Assembly: GCF_907164915.1 (NCBI RefSeq)
Contig: NC_061867.1
Span: 54,745,771-54,809,770 of the forward strand
Source: Impatiens glandulifera
Taxonomy: Eukaryota; Streptophyta; Magnoliopsida; Ericales; Balsaminaceae
DNA length: 64,000 nt
Reading direction: 5' to 3'
Numbering within the stretch: the stretch's first letter is position 1; the number at the start of each line of letters is the position of its first letter. The translations under genes were made by a program, and so were the position numbers. Shown in pieces: positions 21,429 through 33,734 of the stretch. The notes beneath the pieces are model-generated. The model had not been told where the DNA came from. It was given only the letters and a program-made list of their open reading frames with translations, and searched no databases.

Positions 21429-22666
21429 TGATAGAAAAATTAAGTAAGTTAATTTTTGGAACCGGCCAGACGAACTAAACAGTCGTCAACTTTCATGTGC
21501 AGGTACAGATCAAAACCGTATGAACCGGTTGGCGTATCAAAACCGGTTGCTACTATACTTCAAAGAAACCAGTTTCAAGTGATTAAGTTAAAGATCAGAG
21601 GAACCGGTTTTCACTTTCTCAAGCGACCAGTTAGCCAAGACAAAAACTTACATACCAGCCGGATCATACTGCACAAGACACAAAAACCGGAAGGTTCAGA
21701 ACAAAAGCCGGAAGATTCAAACTACAAGAGTGACGTACCATGACGGAAGAAACGTGTCTTGAAAGAATAAAAGAAGATCAGATCCGATCGGAAGCATGCG
21801 AGGAAAGCAATGATGCTTTATTGATCCGAAGTTGACAACCGGAGGTGCATGCCCAACACGTGTCCAGATCTGAAAACCGGTTACGTCATCTTCTGCTCAG
21901 AGCTACCTGCATGACTGCCAGGTGTTGAGAAAAATGAAGCGTGCAAGCAACCTTTCTGCATCAGGCGTGATAATGATCGACCAATCCGCAGGAGAGAGAA
22001 GAAAGTAACCGTTGGCTACTTTCAGCTATAAAAGGAAGATCAAACGTCTTCATTTAATGCATCATCAATTCTGAAAATTGTCCATTACAAATTACGAAAA
22101 GCATTAAGTTCTAGAGAGATAAACTGTTTTATTCCAAAACCGGTGTGTCTAAAACCGGAAGCCCTTTGTGTGTTGTTGTGTTGAGTTGTTGTATTACATC
22201 AAAGTGTGAGTTTGGTGTAACCGACGAGTAGCGAAGTTGGGCTCGACCGGAGGTACTGTTGTTAACTATAAAAGTTAGTGGAGATCCTTCTCATAACCTG
22301 AGAAGAAGGGGTGACGTAGGAGGGTTTGCTCCGAACATCCATAAACAAATCCTTGTCTCGTGTTCTTTCCTTTGCTTTTATTATTCAGCCTAACTTCAAA
22401 CTAATCATACTCCTAAAACCGGTCACTCACATCCATAAAACCGACTCCTTCTAAAACATCATCTAAAGTCGCATTCGTTGCTTTAACCTGAAACAGACAT
22501 TTCCGCCCTTGAACCCGGTTCAAGAGTCTGTGACAGTTTGTGCAGTGCTGAGAACGGTTATAGTCTCTAACCGGACTATCACCAAAGAGTTGTGTGTGTT
22601 GTAAGCGGCCACCCTTACTGAAACCGGAAACACCCCGGTCCTCCAAGGGCGTCCCCGATCCTAACA
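21429..22666 (+). repeat. Complete 3' LTR (1238 bp)
   Basis: Starts TG and ends CA. It is richer in GC than its surroundings and full of ACCGG/CCGGTT motifs (for example 21527-21534, 21540-21547 and 22137-22143), which may be methylation targets or enhancer repeats. A TATA box CTATAAAAGG lies at 22026-22035. No coding function is expected; the open stretches inside it are incidental. Confidence 0.78.
22026..22035 (+). promoter_or_regulatory. TATA box of the LTR
   Basis: CTATAAAAGG about 600 bp into the LTR, in the orientation fixed by the polypurine tract. It could drive transcription through the LTR 3' part into flanking DNA toward 22.7 kb. Confidence 0.55.
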
Positions 22667-22949
22667 GTATTCGTAAACCCTAATTTAGGATATAGGGCAG
22701 ACAAGGGGAAGAGTTCAGTAGGCGGAGAGGAATGTAGGTGAACTGATGAATAACTTGAGGTGGGAGAACACTGAAATCTGTAAATGAGTAGTATTTAGGG
22801 TTTTAAAGTTATTTTATTTATTAAATGATATAGTAAATGTTTGGTGGATAAGAGCCGTGGCCTAGTAAATATAAACAACTACATCAATCGATGTATATGA
22901 TGTAGCAATTTCACACACACTATAAATAAATGTCCAGTCAATAATAATC

Positions 22950-24055
22950 TAAAATCAAAGACCAATAATAATGCTCAAGAAGGCGGTATCAATGACTCTA
23001 ACCCGACTCAGAATGAGAGAAATGTGAATAAGTCTGAACTTAACATCAATTAACACACTGATAATGATAGGATGGACAACCAAAAGCAAGAACATATAAG
23101 GGTAAGGAAGAAGATAGGAAAAAGAATGAAGTGGGTAAGGGTTCATGCTGGCCCTGCTAACGCTGATCCTACCGGTCATGTTTAGGGCACCAATCCTAGG
23201 GATTCTATTTTCTCAAGAATAGGTCATATTCAAAACGTCGATCCTGGTTAGGATATCGGTCCTGATAAAGTTGGACATAGCCACACCAGTCTTAGAGCTT
23301 CTCATAATGCTACCATACCTAGCCATATTGACCATGTTAAGTCTGGTCCTGGATTTGCTGATCCGGATACTACTCAAGCTATCGGACTTGCTACTATCGA
23401 TCCTGATGAAAAATGTTCCGATTCTAAAGTTTTTGGAATTCAAAGATCTATGGAACGATGAATACTTGACCCATATGAAACAAGCAAAATTGGGTCTGAT
23501 AGTACTCCAATAGGTCCTGAGTCCACTCTTCACAATTCTAGGGATGCAAGCAGGAACCAAAAAAGCAATGTCATCAGAATTCAAAATGACCCGATCCATG
23601 GGCTCAGAGCCACCTTTTGAGATAATGAACAAGAAAATCTTGGGCAAAAAAATATTGAAAAACCAACAAGCAATAAAGAAGCTCTTGAGAATGAACTGGA
23701 AAATCTTGGGTTTTGTGAAATTAAAAGATCAACTGCAGAAGAAGACAATTTGGTCTTGAATAAGACAGTGAGCCTTGGTTCTGAAGTATGTAGAATTAAA
23801 ATCGATAACATACATGAATCCAGTAGTGAAGAGGTTCAAAGTAAAAAAAGACTTACTAAAGAAGAACAAGCTGAAAAGCGAAGACAGAGCAGAAAGATCC
23901 TGCATCCAGAAGCCACCGACTCTATAACGGGAGAAGATGAGATCTATGTGAGACAACACCCACTCAATGTGAATAGTATTCCATGTAATCAAGCTGTAGC
24001 CATTGATGATAACGAGACAAGTGATGCTTACGATTTCTCTAATGAAGAGGTCTAG
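22950..24055 (+). pseudogene. LINE copy 1 ORF1 remnant
   Basis: Broken hydrophilic coding sequence. The readable 3' part (23750-24055) is rich in Lys/Glu, with KKRLTKEEQAEKRRQSRK, and ends at TAG 42 bp before the ORF2 ATG. I cannot find the DUF4283-like domain or the CCHC knuckle that copy 2 has, so ORF1 is shortened by deletion. The product of an intact ORF1 would bind LINE RNA. Confidence 0.6.
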
Positions 24056-24096
24056 GACAGTCTAGAAAATCAGGAACCCAACACTTATATCCATTC

Positions 24097-27000
24097 ATGA
24101 ATATAGTGACATGGAACATAAGGGGACTCAATGACCCTATGAAATGCAAAGAAATCAGGAGATCATTGAGAACTAGAAGATCACTATTATGGGTATTCTT
24201 GAGACAAAAGTCAAAAGTCGGAACGTTGAGAAGGTTAGCAAGCTGTGTATTGATAGCAGTTGGGAAATCATTCACAACTCAAATGACAAAACGGGAAGAA
24301 TCTGAGTTATCCGGGATAATAAAGTTGCTGAGGTCAGGGATCTCTTTTTGAATGATCAAGCAATCCTAGTGGAGGTTAAAGATAGAATCACACGAATCCT
24401 GTTTAATCTTGCTATTGTCTATGCTAGCAACTCAAGCACTGACAGAAGACTCTTCTGGAACTGTCTTAAAAACTGGATCGGTAGTGATAAATCTTGGACT
24501 GTCATTGATGATTACAACGTAACCAGAAACGAATCTAATCGTAGTCCAGAATCTGAAATAACTCAGGATATGATTGACTTTAATGACTGTATCAGAGATA
24601 GGGGTTGTATCGAGCCCACCAATTCTGGAAAGTTTTTCACTTGGTCTTCTACGAGAGGGAATGAGCAAATTAGAAGAAGTAGAATTGACAGATGTCTGGT
24701 AAATGTGAACTAGATTAACCAATTTCCGAGAAGTCAACTTTATATTCTGAATCTTGGTATATCTGATCATTGCTCGATTAAATTGTTCTGGGAAAAGGAA
24801 GAAAGGTTCAAAAGACTCTTTAAAATTTTCAATTTCTGGATGGAAAACGACAAATTCAAGGGTATTCTCGAAAGCGTATGGTCTACAGATGTTAGGGGAT
24901 CCAACATGTACAAGGTTTCTGAGAAGCTTAAACTCTTGAAGAATCATCTCTAAAGCTTTGACAAGAAAAAGTTCAGCAATATCTCAAATAGAGTTCTGGT
25001 TGCTAGAGAAGAACTGGAAGAAGTTCAGAAAAGGTTATTAAGGGGTGATAATGATGAACAACTCAATGAAACAAAAAGGGATGTGCTTGAAAATTTCAGG
25101 AAGCTGAGTCTTCTTGAAGAGAATTTTATTAGACAGAAATCAAGACAGAGCCGACTCTCGTTGGGTGACAAAAACACAGCTTTCTTCTACAGAAAATGCA
25201 AGGCTATAAACACGAGAACCAATGTATACATGCTGAAGAATGATGATGGTGAATATGTTCAGGGTCAAAAGGGTGTACAAGATTTGGCTATCGATTTCTA
25301 TAAGCAGCTTATGGGTACAAGAAAGCATCATCAAAGTCACCTGAATACCTTGTATTAGATTATTGATAGGAAAATTTCATCAGAAGATAGTCGCGAGTTG
25401 ATAAGGGTGGTCACGAGGGTTGAGGTTAAAGAAGCTCTATTTAGTATTGATGGGAATAAAAGCCCGGGTCCTAATGGGTTTAATGCACAGTTCTTCAAAG
25501 ACAATTAGTTGGTTGTGGGTAAAGACGTTACTGATGGGGTTCTAGAGTTTTTCAAGAACAGGAAGATGTTAAAGCAATGGAATACAGCGGTACCCGAGAA
25601 AGTATAAGATTTCAGACCAATTTCCTGTTGCAACGTGATTTATAAAATAATTTCAAAAATAATTTCTAAACGATTTAAAAATATTATAGGAAAAATTATA
25701 AATCTTAACCAATCTGCATTCATCCCCGGTAGAATAATCTCTCATAATATTCTTCTCATACAGAGCCTTTTAAAAGGCTACGGGAATAAGAAAATATCAC
25801 CGAGAGTGACTTTCAAAATAGATATCAAGAAAGCTTTCGACTCTGTTAGATGGAAAGTCATTCGAGACTTTCTGGTTGTATCTGTTTTTCTTATGATTTT
25901 TTTTGATTGGATTATGCAGTGCATTTCATCATCCTACTTTGTTGTTAGCGTCAATGGAGTCCACGAAGTCTATTTCAAGGGTGAAAACGGGGAAAGGCAA
26001 GGGGACCCCCTCTCTTCTTACTTTTTGTAGTTATCATGGTGATCTTTGAGAGCATCTTCACGATGTTCCGAAAGAATCGTCCATACATCTTTCACCCATT
26101 CTGTGAGGTAGAGGAGGTAACCCATTTATGCTTTCCTGACGATTTGTTCATTCTAGCGCACACAGACATTGATTCCATTAAAACTATTAGGGCTGCACTA
26201 ACGTTCTTTTCTGAGGTTACAGGTTTAACTATTAATGAAAGCAAAAGTGTGACATTTTATGGAGGCATGAATGACGAAACGAAGTAGGACATCTTCAACA
26301 TTATGGACATCAAGGAAGGCAGTTTTCCCGTAAGGTACTTAGGAATTCCGTTAACCGCGAAGTAGATCAAGATCTCACACTACAAGTCGCTGATTGAAAA
26401 GGTAAAAATACGATATCTAGATGGGCAGCGAAAAAACTTTCTTATGCAGGGAGGATCGAACTTATCAAAACCGTGGTCATGGGCATAGTTGGCTACTGGG
26501 CGCAGCAAATGGTCATTCTGAAGAAGGTAATGAAGGAGCTCGATACACTGATGAGGAACTTTATCTCGGGCAGTAGCGAAAGAGGAGGAAAAAAAGGCAA
26601 ATGGACCGCTCTCTACAAACCGAAGGACGAGGGAAGCATCGGCTTGAAGAACTATATGGAGTGGAACAATGCTCTCACCTTCAAGCATCTGTGGGCTTTG
26701 GAGCGCAATTAGGAGTCACTATGGATCAAATCGGTGCATACGAGGTTTATAAAAAACGAAATCAATATATGGACCTGCAAAATTCATGAAGGTATGAGCT
26801 GGTCTCTAAAAAAGATTCTTAAACTAAGAAGCGATATTGCAGATCTTTATGACATCCGATTAGGGGACAGGAAAGACACTCTATTCTGGCACGTCCCCTG
26901 GTTCGAAAACTAGCCTATCATCCACAAGGAGGAGTTTCAAAATACACGCATCAGAAGGTACTGCACATAAGCAGAAATCAAAGACATTAAATACGCGAAT

Positions 27001-27717
27001 TGGGACTCACTCCTAAGAAGAAATCCAGAAGGATAGAGGATACTTGATCATATAAGTAACATACAACTACACGACAGACCGGATATTCATGAATGAAAAG
27101 CTGAGGATAATGGGAAGCTGGTATTGAAGAAAATATGGGAGGTAACACGGGAAAAAACACAAAAAGTAGAATGGACTCCTCTTGTATGGTCAACGAAGAT
27201 TATCCCTAGACACCAGTTCATCCTATGGCTCGCCTTCTGGGAAAGACACAGCACTCGTGATCGTATCAACAAGTATATGAGCATCCCGGACACGAACTGT
27301 CTTCTATGCAGAGGAAATGAAGAAACCATATATCACCTATTGGAGAGCTGTTGTATTGCTTCAGAGCTTTGGGACAGATTCTATAAAAGCCTGGAGTTGA
27401 TCAGTTTCCCGAGCGAATGGAATGAAATCAAAGATGCAACACTACTCAAAGCCAATGGAAATAGATTTGCAACAAGTGTGTTCAAGTGCGGCTTTGGAGC
27501 AGTGGTGTATAACATTTGGCAAGAACGGAATGCAAGGATATATGGTAAAACCTGCAGGAGCGTTGAAGAATTATGGAAAGATATTATATCAGATTGCAAC
27601 GCCCTCGCGGAAACGTGGACAAGAATTCCAAGCACGGAGCAGAACTGGAATATCTGTAGGAACTGGAATTTACCATTTTTTAAACTCACTAGAATTGAAA
27701 GCATTGTAATAAAATAA
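24097..27717 (+). pseudogene. LINE copy 1 ORF2 (endonuclease/reverse transcriptase), broken
   Basis: Starts MNIVTWNIRGLND, the apurinic/apyrimidinic endonuclease motif. Parts follow in order: VYASNSSTDRRLFWNCL (EN); SRIDRCLVN (EN); YKIISKIISKRFKNIIGKI, SAFIPGRIISHNILL and FKIDIKKAFDS (RT); ERQGDPLSSY and CFPDDLF (RT, the usual FADD now FPDD); then a zf-RVT region, STKIIPRHQFILWL to CLLCRGNEETIYHLLESC (27190-27350). Multiple stops and frameshifts split it. The EN motif GDFN reads DDYN. The RT is therefore dead twice over. Confidence 0.85.
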
Positions 27718-27882
27718 TTCATTTACGTTTTTAGCTTTTTAGCTTTTATTTAGAATGTTACGACTTCAAAATTATTCTAGGCCTGTCTAGAATGATCTCT
27801 TAAACTCGTGGGTTTTTTCCTATTTTGGAAATTTTTAATGAAATGACGCTAAGTCGTTTTTTTCAAAAAAAAAACAACTACA

Positions 27883-28243
27883 CCATTTGACCCACTTTAG
27901 TATTTTTATTAATCAACAACGACAAATATTTTATTACTTTTTTTATAAAAAAGAATTAATATACAATATTGAATATCATGTTATTTCTTACTTTAAAAAT
28001 AAATAAATATATATAATATTAAATATATATTAAAACAAGATCTTATATTGTAGATGTGATGTGCTTAACTTATTGTCTTGCTTTTGTTCATGATTAGGAA
28101 AAAATAAATTCTTAAATAAATATGGCATATTGTTCAATTATAGGCTACGAGAATTATTACTGCATTTCGATCTCATCAAGGTAGTCGGCTTAAGAGACTA
28201 AAATATCATGAATTCGATTCCATCTGAAAACGCATTTAGTTTA
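27883..28243. other. Intergenic with a tRNA-like (SINE-like) stretch
   Basis: At 28178-28235 an A-box-like TAGTCGGCTTAAGAG (28182-28196) and a B-box GAATTCGATTCC (28210-28221) are spaced as in tRNA-derived SINEs. It is not a folded tRNA gene that I can support. The remainder is AT-rich. The hAT element at 28252 is inserted just downstream. Confidence 0.35.
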
Positions 28244-28251
28244 AGTGGAGG

Positions 28252-29733
28252 CAGTGCCGTTCCTGAGATTTTTTAGGCCTTAGGCGAAAACACGAAATTG
28301 GGGCCCTACGCATAAACTTCACTTGTGTTTCACCGTTGATCTTCAATAACCTTCCAATATCTACAAAGATCAACATAAATTGTCAACGGAAGTGACTTCT
28401 TCTTGCATTTTTAGATGCAAAATCATTGATAATTGTATCGTAATCAATATATTCCAAAAAATCTTGTTGATCGGAATTACATTGTATGTGCGGTTGGTTG
28501 CCCGAAGGGCTATCTGATCCGATCAACTGCGTAAGCCGTAGCGCGCTAGCGCGCTTTTCAATACATAAAATAGCAAGTCCATTCAATCTATCTTGAGACA
28601 TCGAAGATCTTAGATAGTTTTTCAATAATTTTAACTTAGAAAAACTTCTTTCAGCAGAAGATACCGTAACAGGCAATGTTAGTAAAATTCGATATACAAT
28701 AGAGACATTATGATAGCAATCTATTGACATTACAAAATCAAGAATTTCAGCAGCGGGCATATCCAAACTAGGTAAAGCAACTTGTAGTATTTTTAGTTCA
28801 GAAAACAAATCACTCAAATTAACATCACACGTACCTTCATGAGAAAATACATTACAAAATGTGCTACACTTTTTCTTTCAATTAGCTTTCATTCAATGCC
28901 TTCAACTTTCCAAAATTCATAAGGAACCCAAATAAGTCATTAAACTCATTCAATTGTTCAAACCTATGTTTTAGGGATGCAAGAGGCATATCAACCAATA
29001 CTAAAAAATAGTTGATCCTAAAAGATTCTTCTGGCGATTGTTGTTCAACATTAGAAGTATTATCATCAAAATATTTTCTAGGGATCTTCTTAACACGTTT
29101 AGTCGAAAAAACATGATCTATGTCCATTTCACATGCAATATCATTTGCAATAATTAAACTAGAGACAAACCCATCTATTCGAAACTTCTCAAAAAATGCA
29201 ATTAAACTTTCCAATTGATTAATGGCAGAATCAATACACATAGATGAGGACTGAATTTTCTTACTAACCATATTTATAGCAAACAAGATTTCAAACCAAA
29301 TAACCATATCAAGTATAAATTTCAAAATTTTCAATCATTAATGCCAAACTTTCAGATTCACTCTTTGATTTAACATCATCACAAATATTATACAATTCAA
29401 GCAAAGCTTTCCTTACCTGAGGAGCTTGAAATCTGAGTGCTTTAATGCTTTTAACACGAGCTTCCCATCGAGTGTTAGATAGAGACTTTACAGAGACTAA
29501 GAGAGACAAGATAGTGAGACAGACAGTAAGGTTTTCAATTTTTTGTTCTGATAGTGTTAGTTTGTTTCTCTATTTGGGCTATAGAGTCATGAGCCAAAAA
29601 AATCTAACATAATAAAAAAAATTAAAGAATAAGAAACTAAAAATTCTTACTAATACCTAGCATATAAAAAAAATGGACCCCTTTTTGGTCCTAGGCCCTG
29701 GCCTAGGCTGCCTACCTCTCCAGACCGGACCTG
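28252..29733 (-). mobile_element. Internally deleted hAT transposon
   Basis: The ends CAGTGCCGTTCCTGAG (28252) and, inverted, CAGGTCCGGTCTGGAG (to 29733) are diverged hAT TIRs. A perfect 8-bp TSD, AGTGGAGG, flanks it at 28244-28251 and 29734-29741. The 1482-bp element keeps the 3' half of a transposase on the minus strand. Both ends carry AGGCC/GGGCC-rich subterminal sequence. Confidence 0.85.
28383..29509 (-). pseudogene. hAT transposase C-terminal half (hATC dimerisation domain)
   Basis: Three open stretches read in order on the minus strand. 29509-29309 has SNTRWEARVKSIKALRF, the 'TRWE' segment of the ZMYM/DUF4371-type plant hAT transposases. 29334-28882 is a helical middle part. 28817-28383 holds the hATC domain LPVTVSSAERSFSKLKLLK and ends with charged residues. 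A frameshift joins the first two and a stop-containing gap separates the last. The BED finger and the catalytic first half are missing. It is non-functional as a transposase, but the dimerisation domain itself is intact. Confidence 0.75.
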
Positions 29734-29741
29734 AGTGGAGG

Positions 29742-32210
29742 GTCATAATAGTAGGAATCTCATGCTAACTCTCATTTATTAAAAAAATATATATTATCAC
29801 TGCATTCTTTCTCATTAATAAATAAATATGACACAACACATAGTCTCAAATCGAGCTCAATAATCATTAGTTTTTTTTTTTTTTTTTTTTTTTCCCCTAA
29901 AATATCATGTTTGTTTAAATTTTATAAAAAAACAAGTTTCTTATAATTAAATATTTATGAGCCATGTTCTTATTATTTTTTAAATAATGAAACAATTTAT
30001 TTTACTTTTAATAAATACATATATAAATATATATATAAATATAATGATTGTAATCCACATTAAAATATATTATATCCTACTAAAAAAACTCATTCCCTAT
30101 AAAATAATCAAGAAATTTAGCAAACTCTCAAACAAAAAATATTATATGTCACCTTTTATATTATAGTATATTATAGCTGATAGTCATTTTGAATTGAAAA
30201 TATTTTATAAATTATTGTTTATTTCACTACAAAAAGTTTGAAAAGTGTATGTCAGGTTTGATTGACAGTCTTAGGAACAAAACTAAAAATTGTTACATTT
30301 CTAAACACCAAATAAAGGATAATTTGTTTTGAAACATTATATATGGTTTTATGATTAGAAATAAGGGCATATTGGAGTGAAGAAGGAAATATTTTAAATT
30401 AATTGAGGCGAAATAATATTTATACCTGTTGTCTTGTAAATATTTAAAATTATAATTAGTTATTTTATTGTAAATATGAAATTATTGTATCAGTATTTAG
30501 TTTAATATTTTTAGTTATAACATAATAAAGATTCTGAAAATGTAAATAATTTTTTTTATTAATAATACATAAATAAATTAATATTTTATTATAATTGGTT
30601 AGTTTTCAAATCCAGATGGAGATTATTGATAATTCTACTATTCTCTCTAAACAAAATACAAAAGTTTTAATTATCTTCTTCTATTCAATCTTAAAAAAAA
30701 CATTAATAATTCATATAACTTGATGAACATTATTATATAATAAAACAAATTATTATATATATTAATAATAATCCAAATGAAAATATATTACTTAACAATA
30801 AAACACTCCTTTATAAAAATAAAATAAAAAGAAGAATAAGAAAATCAACAAATTTAAATATGTAAACTGAAAATATTTGATGAACATGCTAACGTGATTT
30901 TATTGTTTTCTATCAAGATAAATAAATATTATTAGATAACGATATTTTAAGACTAATTGTTTTCATTTATTTCATAAATTTTGAATAAATCATTTTTTTT
31001 TATATCTTTTATGATATTGTATATGAACAAACTAACTTAACTAAAATAGTTCAAATTACCGTAAGTAATTTTTAAAGATCAACAAATTTGATTATTATTT
31101 AAAATGTTTTAAATTAAAGTTAGAGATTATTACTATGGATTCATACTAGTTTAAAAAAAATTATATCACAAATAAGTCGCTTTAAGATTAGCCATAACAA
31201 TTTTTTTTACTTTTTAAAATGACTCATGAAAACTAGAAAATTAGATACACACAAATTTGATGGAACCATAATAAACTTCAAATGCTTTCAGAAATAACTT
31301 AAAGTACTCTAACATTATTTCATTCTCTTTTAATTTATCAAATTATTCAATTTACTAACAAAAATATTAAAATAACATTTATTTTAAATTTTCATTTTAT
31401 TTATATATATAATCTTTAAAAAAAATTCACAAAAAAAATTATTATTTTCTTAAAATTATAATCAATCATTATTTTTCTCTCTGTACATGTTATTAAATAA
31501 TTCAATCCGAAAAAAAGTTTGTTATTAATCATGTGAAATATTTTTATTTGAGCTTTTTCTATAATACACTTATATTTTTTTTAAATATATTAAAAAAGTT
31601 GTAATAAAATAATATTTTCTTTCACTTTCCATTTTTTAAAAAAATAATTCAATTTAATCACATCTTTTATATTAAATTTGAATAAATTTAATTTAATTTT
31701 ATAATTTTTACAATTTTAAAAAATGATAATTATGAAAATAATAATTATTACAAAATATTATTTTATTTTGATAATTTTTCGTCCAACCAAAATATTCTTT
31801 ACAATGTATTGCCTAATTAGGAACGTTTTAAGATTAACCATAATATTTTTTAAAAAAAATTGTCAAAATCAAGGGACTAATATATATATGAAATCATGTT
31901 TAATAGTGACTTTTTGTAATCTAACTATTTTTACTTATTAAAATAATATTTTAAAAGTTGTAATATAATATAAAATTTTATTAAAAAAACATTTATTTTC
32001 TTTTCATTTTTAATTATTTATTTATTCAATAACATATTTTATATTAAATTTCAATAAATTTACTTTTACTTTTTACATTTAATTATTTTTAAAAAATGGT
32101 TTATTAAGAAAACAATTATTACAATATATTATTTTAAGATTTTATTATCACTTTATTAGATTAAGAAAATAGGGATCATTATGATTGATTGATTATTTTA
32201 ATTTAGAGTT
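29742..32210. other. Duplication-unit flank (AT-rich), no gene
   Basis: AT-rich, with a T-run at about 29871-29893. From about 30180 the sequence belongs to the segmental duplication that carries the defensin-like genes. Recognisable marker blocks are TTCACTACAAAAAGTTTG (30223), CTAAACACCAAATAAAGG (30302) and GCCTAATTAGGAACG (31811). They recur at about 33.1 and 35.6 kb, and more diverged further right. No ORF is supported. Confidence 0.6.
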
Positions 32211-32215
32211 CATCT

Positions 32216-32223
32216 TATTTAAG
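32216..32223 (+). promoter_or_regulatory. TATA-like box of DEFL copy A
   Basis: TATTTAAG, 45 bp before the start codon. The surrounding block CTTATTTAAGAAGA is conserved ahead of exon 1 in copies A, B, E, F and G, which supports it as the shared core promoter. Confidence 0.5.
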
Positions 32224-32267
32224 AAGATATTGTTTTCACATTCTCTTCAACCTTAAATTTTAAGAAT

Positions 32268-32816
32268 ATGGGGAAGTTCATATCACACACATTAAGCATT
32301 CTTTATGTTTTATCACTTATTTTAGGTAAACAAATTTATTTCATTTTACTTGTAATGGTTCATCCATACATGCATAATGAAGAAATATGCCTTTAGTTTA
32401 TTATTAGGATGTTAGTTAATATGAGAAAATATTTTTCGACATAACGTATTTAGATATATTTTCATAAAATTTGTATAAATTAAGTATTCGTGTCTCTATC
32501 TATCTCATAATGTTACAAAATGATTATAGCGACGGGAGCTACAAAACATATGGAGGAAGACTACAGAGAGAGCAAAGAAAAGATGATAGAGTTTGATGTC
32601 TCGTCGAAGGGGAATGATAAGAGACAATGTTACGGTTTTGGGGCATACATTCCAAAGAGCTTTGCGTGTAACTATTTGTGTAAAATACTTTGCGATCAAA
32701 TGTATAAGGATACCGGCGCAATTCCCAAATGTTCGCCTTATCAAAACGATACACAAACTTGTGAATGCTTTTGGAATTGTGATTCCCCAGCTCTACCGCC
32801 GCCTAAGGATAATTGA
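32268..32816 (+). CDS. Defensin-like secreted cysteine-rich protein (DEFL copy A), intact
   Basis: Two exons, 32268-32325 and 32530-32816, joined in phase 1 (TTTTAG|GTAAAC ... TTATAG|CGACGG), give 114 residues. Exon 1 encodes the hydrophobic signal peptide MGKFISHTLSILYVLSLIL. Exon 2 encodes an acidic pro-like stretch (ATGATKHMEEDYRESKEKM...) and then a domain with eight cysteines spaced C-x12-C-x3-C-x3-C-x12-C-x9-C-x-C-x3-C. The C-x3-C and C-x-C pair is the plant defensin (cysteine-stabilised alpha-beta) signature. A short Pro-rich tail ends it. Members of this superfamily are secreted antimicrobial or signalling peptides, such as pollen-pistil ligands. Which of these applies cannot be told. 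The two-exon layout is typical of DEFL genes. The best relative in the window is at 60242-61058. Confidence 0.85.
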
Positions 32817-33653
32817 TATTTGTAATATGGAGAAAACAAAAATAAGATCCTTTTTCGAGCACCACTAAATTGATATATTTAATTGATATATTTAATTGAT
32901 ATATTTGTTGTCTTATATTTATATTTTTTTGTTTTTATGGTTTGTTTTCGAACGTAATTTAAAAATTTGCGAACAACGATAAAAAAATATAAATATTTCA
33001 AACATTTAAAATGTTAATACTTGGTCAGAAATGTTTAATTAGGCGGAAAAATTAAAAAAATACTTAAAAAAAATATTTAATAAATCAATAAACACTCTAT
33101 AAAAGAAAAAGAACTCATTCTGAATTGAATTTTTTTTACAAATTATTGTTTATTTCACTACAAAAAGTTTGTAAAGTGTATGTCTGGTTTGATTGACAAT
33201 TTTATGAACAAAACTAAAATTTGTTACATTTCTAAACACCAAATAAAGGATAATTTGATTTGAAACATTATATATGGTTTTATGATTAGAATTAATGGCA
33301 TATTGGAGTGAAGAAGGAAAGATTTTAAATTAATTGAGGCGAAATAATATTTATACCTGTTGTCTTGTAAATATTTAAAATTATAATTAGTTATTTTATT
33401 GTAAATATGAAATTATTGTATCAGTACTTAGTTTAATATATTTAGTTATAACATAATAAAGATTCTGAAAATGAAAATAATTTTTTTATTATTAATAATA
33501 CATAAATAAATTAATATTTTATTATAAGTGGTTAGTTTTCAAATCTAGATGGAAATTATTGAAAATTATACTATTCTCTCTAAACAAAATATAAAAGTTA
33601 TATCTTCTTCTATTCAATCTTCAAACAAACATTAATAATTCATATTGTTTTTA

Positions 33654-33734
<81 letters not shown>

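Larger units (their letters stand above)
21341..22666 (+). mobile_element. Collapsed LTR retrotransposon (LTR stub, PPT, full LTR)
   Basis: Flanked by the 5-bp TSD GTATT (21336-21340 and 22667-22671). It begins with about 42 bp of a 5' LTR (TGATAGAAAAATTAAGTAG...), then about 35 bp of other sequence. A polypurine tract AAAAGGGGAGAAA (21415-21427) follows, and then a complete LTR from 21429 (TGATAG) to 22666 (CTAACA). The PPT fixes the orientation as plus. Everything from inside the 5' LTR to the PPT is gone, including all coding sequence. The lineage (copia or gypsy) cannot be told without internal domains. Confidence 0.8.
22884..27871 (+). mobile_element. Decayed L1-type LINE (copy 1)
   Basis: A non-LTR retrotransposon bounded by TSDs AAACAACTACA (22873-22883 and 27872-27882), extendable to 14 bp with one mismatch. 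It ends in TCGTTTTTTTC plus an A-run. It carries an ORF1 remnant (about 22950-24055) and ORF2 (about 24097-27717), both broken. The 3' end, ATTTTTAATGAAATG then CGCTAAGTCG, closely matches the 3' end of the complete LINE at 37.6-44.2 kb, so they are one family. The 5' end lacks the ORF1 start region found in copy 2, so it is 5'-truncated or rearranged. Confidence 0.85.
30180..33117. repeat. Segmental duplication unit 1 (with intact DEFL gene)
   Basis: About 2.9 kb, collinear with 33118-35590. It contains defensin-like copy A near its 3' end. The match covers intergenic DNA, exon 1 and the sequence after exon 2. The unit ends at the block ATAAATCAATAAACACTC, which also ends the other units. 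Confidence 0.75.

Noticed and set aside
22413..22646. 77-codon minus-strand frame in the LTR
   Set aside because: It lies in a complete LTR whose orientation (PPT and TATA) is plus; no domain and no start context.
23213..23647. 144-codon minus-strand frame
   Set aside because: Antisense of the LINE ORF1 remnant, with no recognisable domain.
32539..32754. Minus-strand frames opposite DEFL exon 2 (also at 44602, 55031 and 60729)
   Set aside because: They recur only because exon 2 recurs; no motif and no independent start context.
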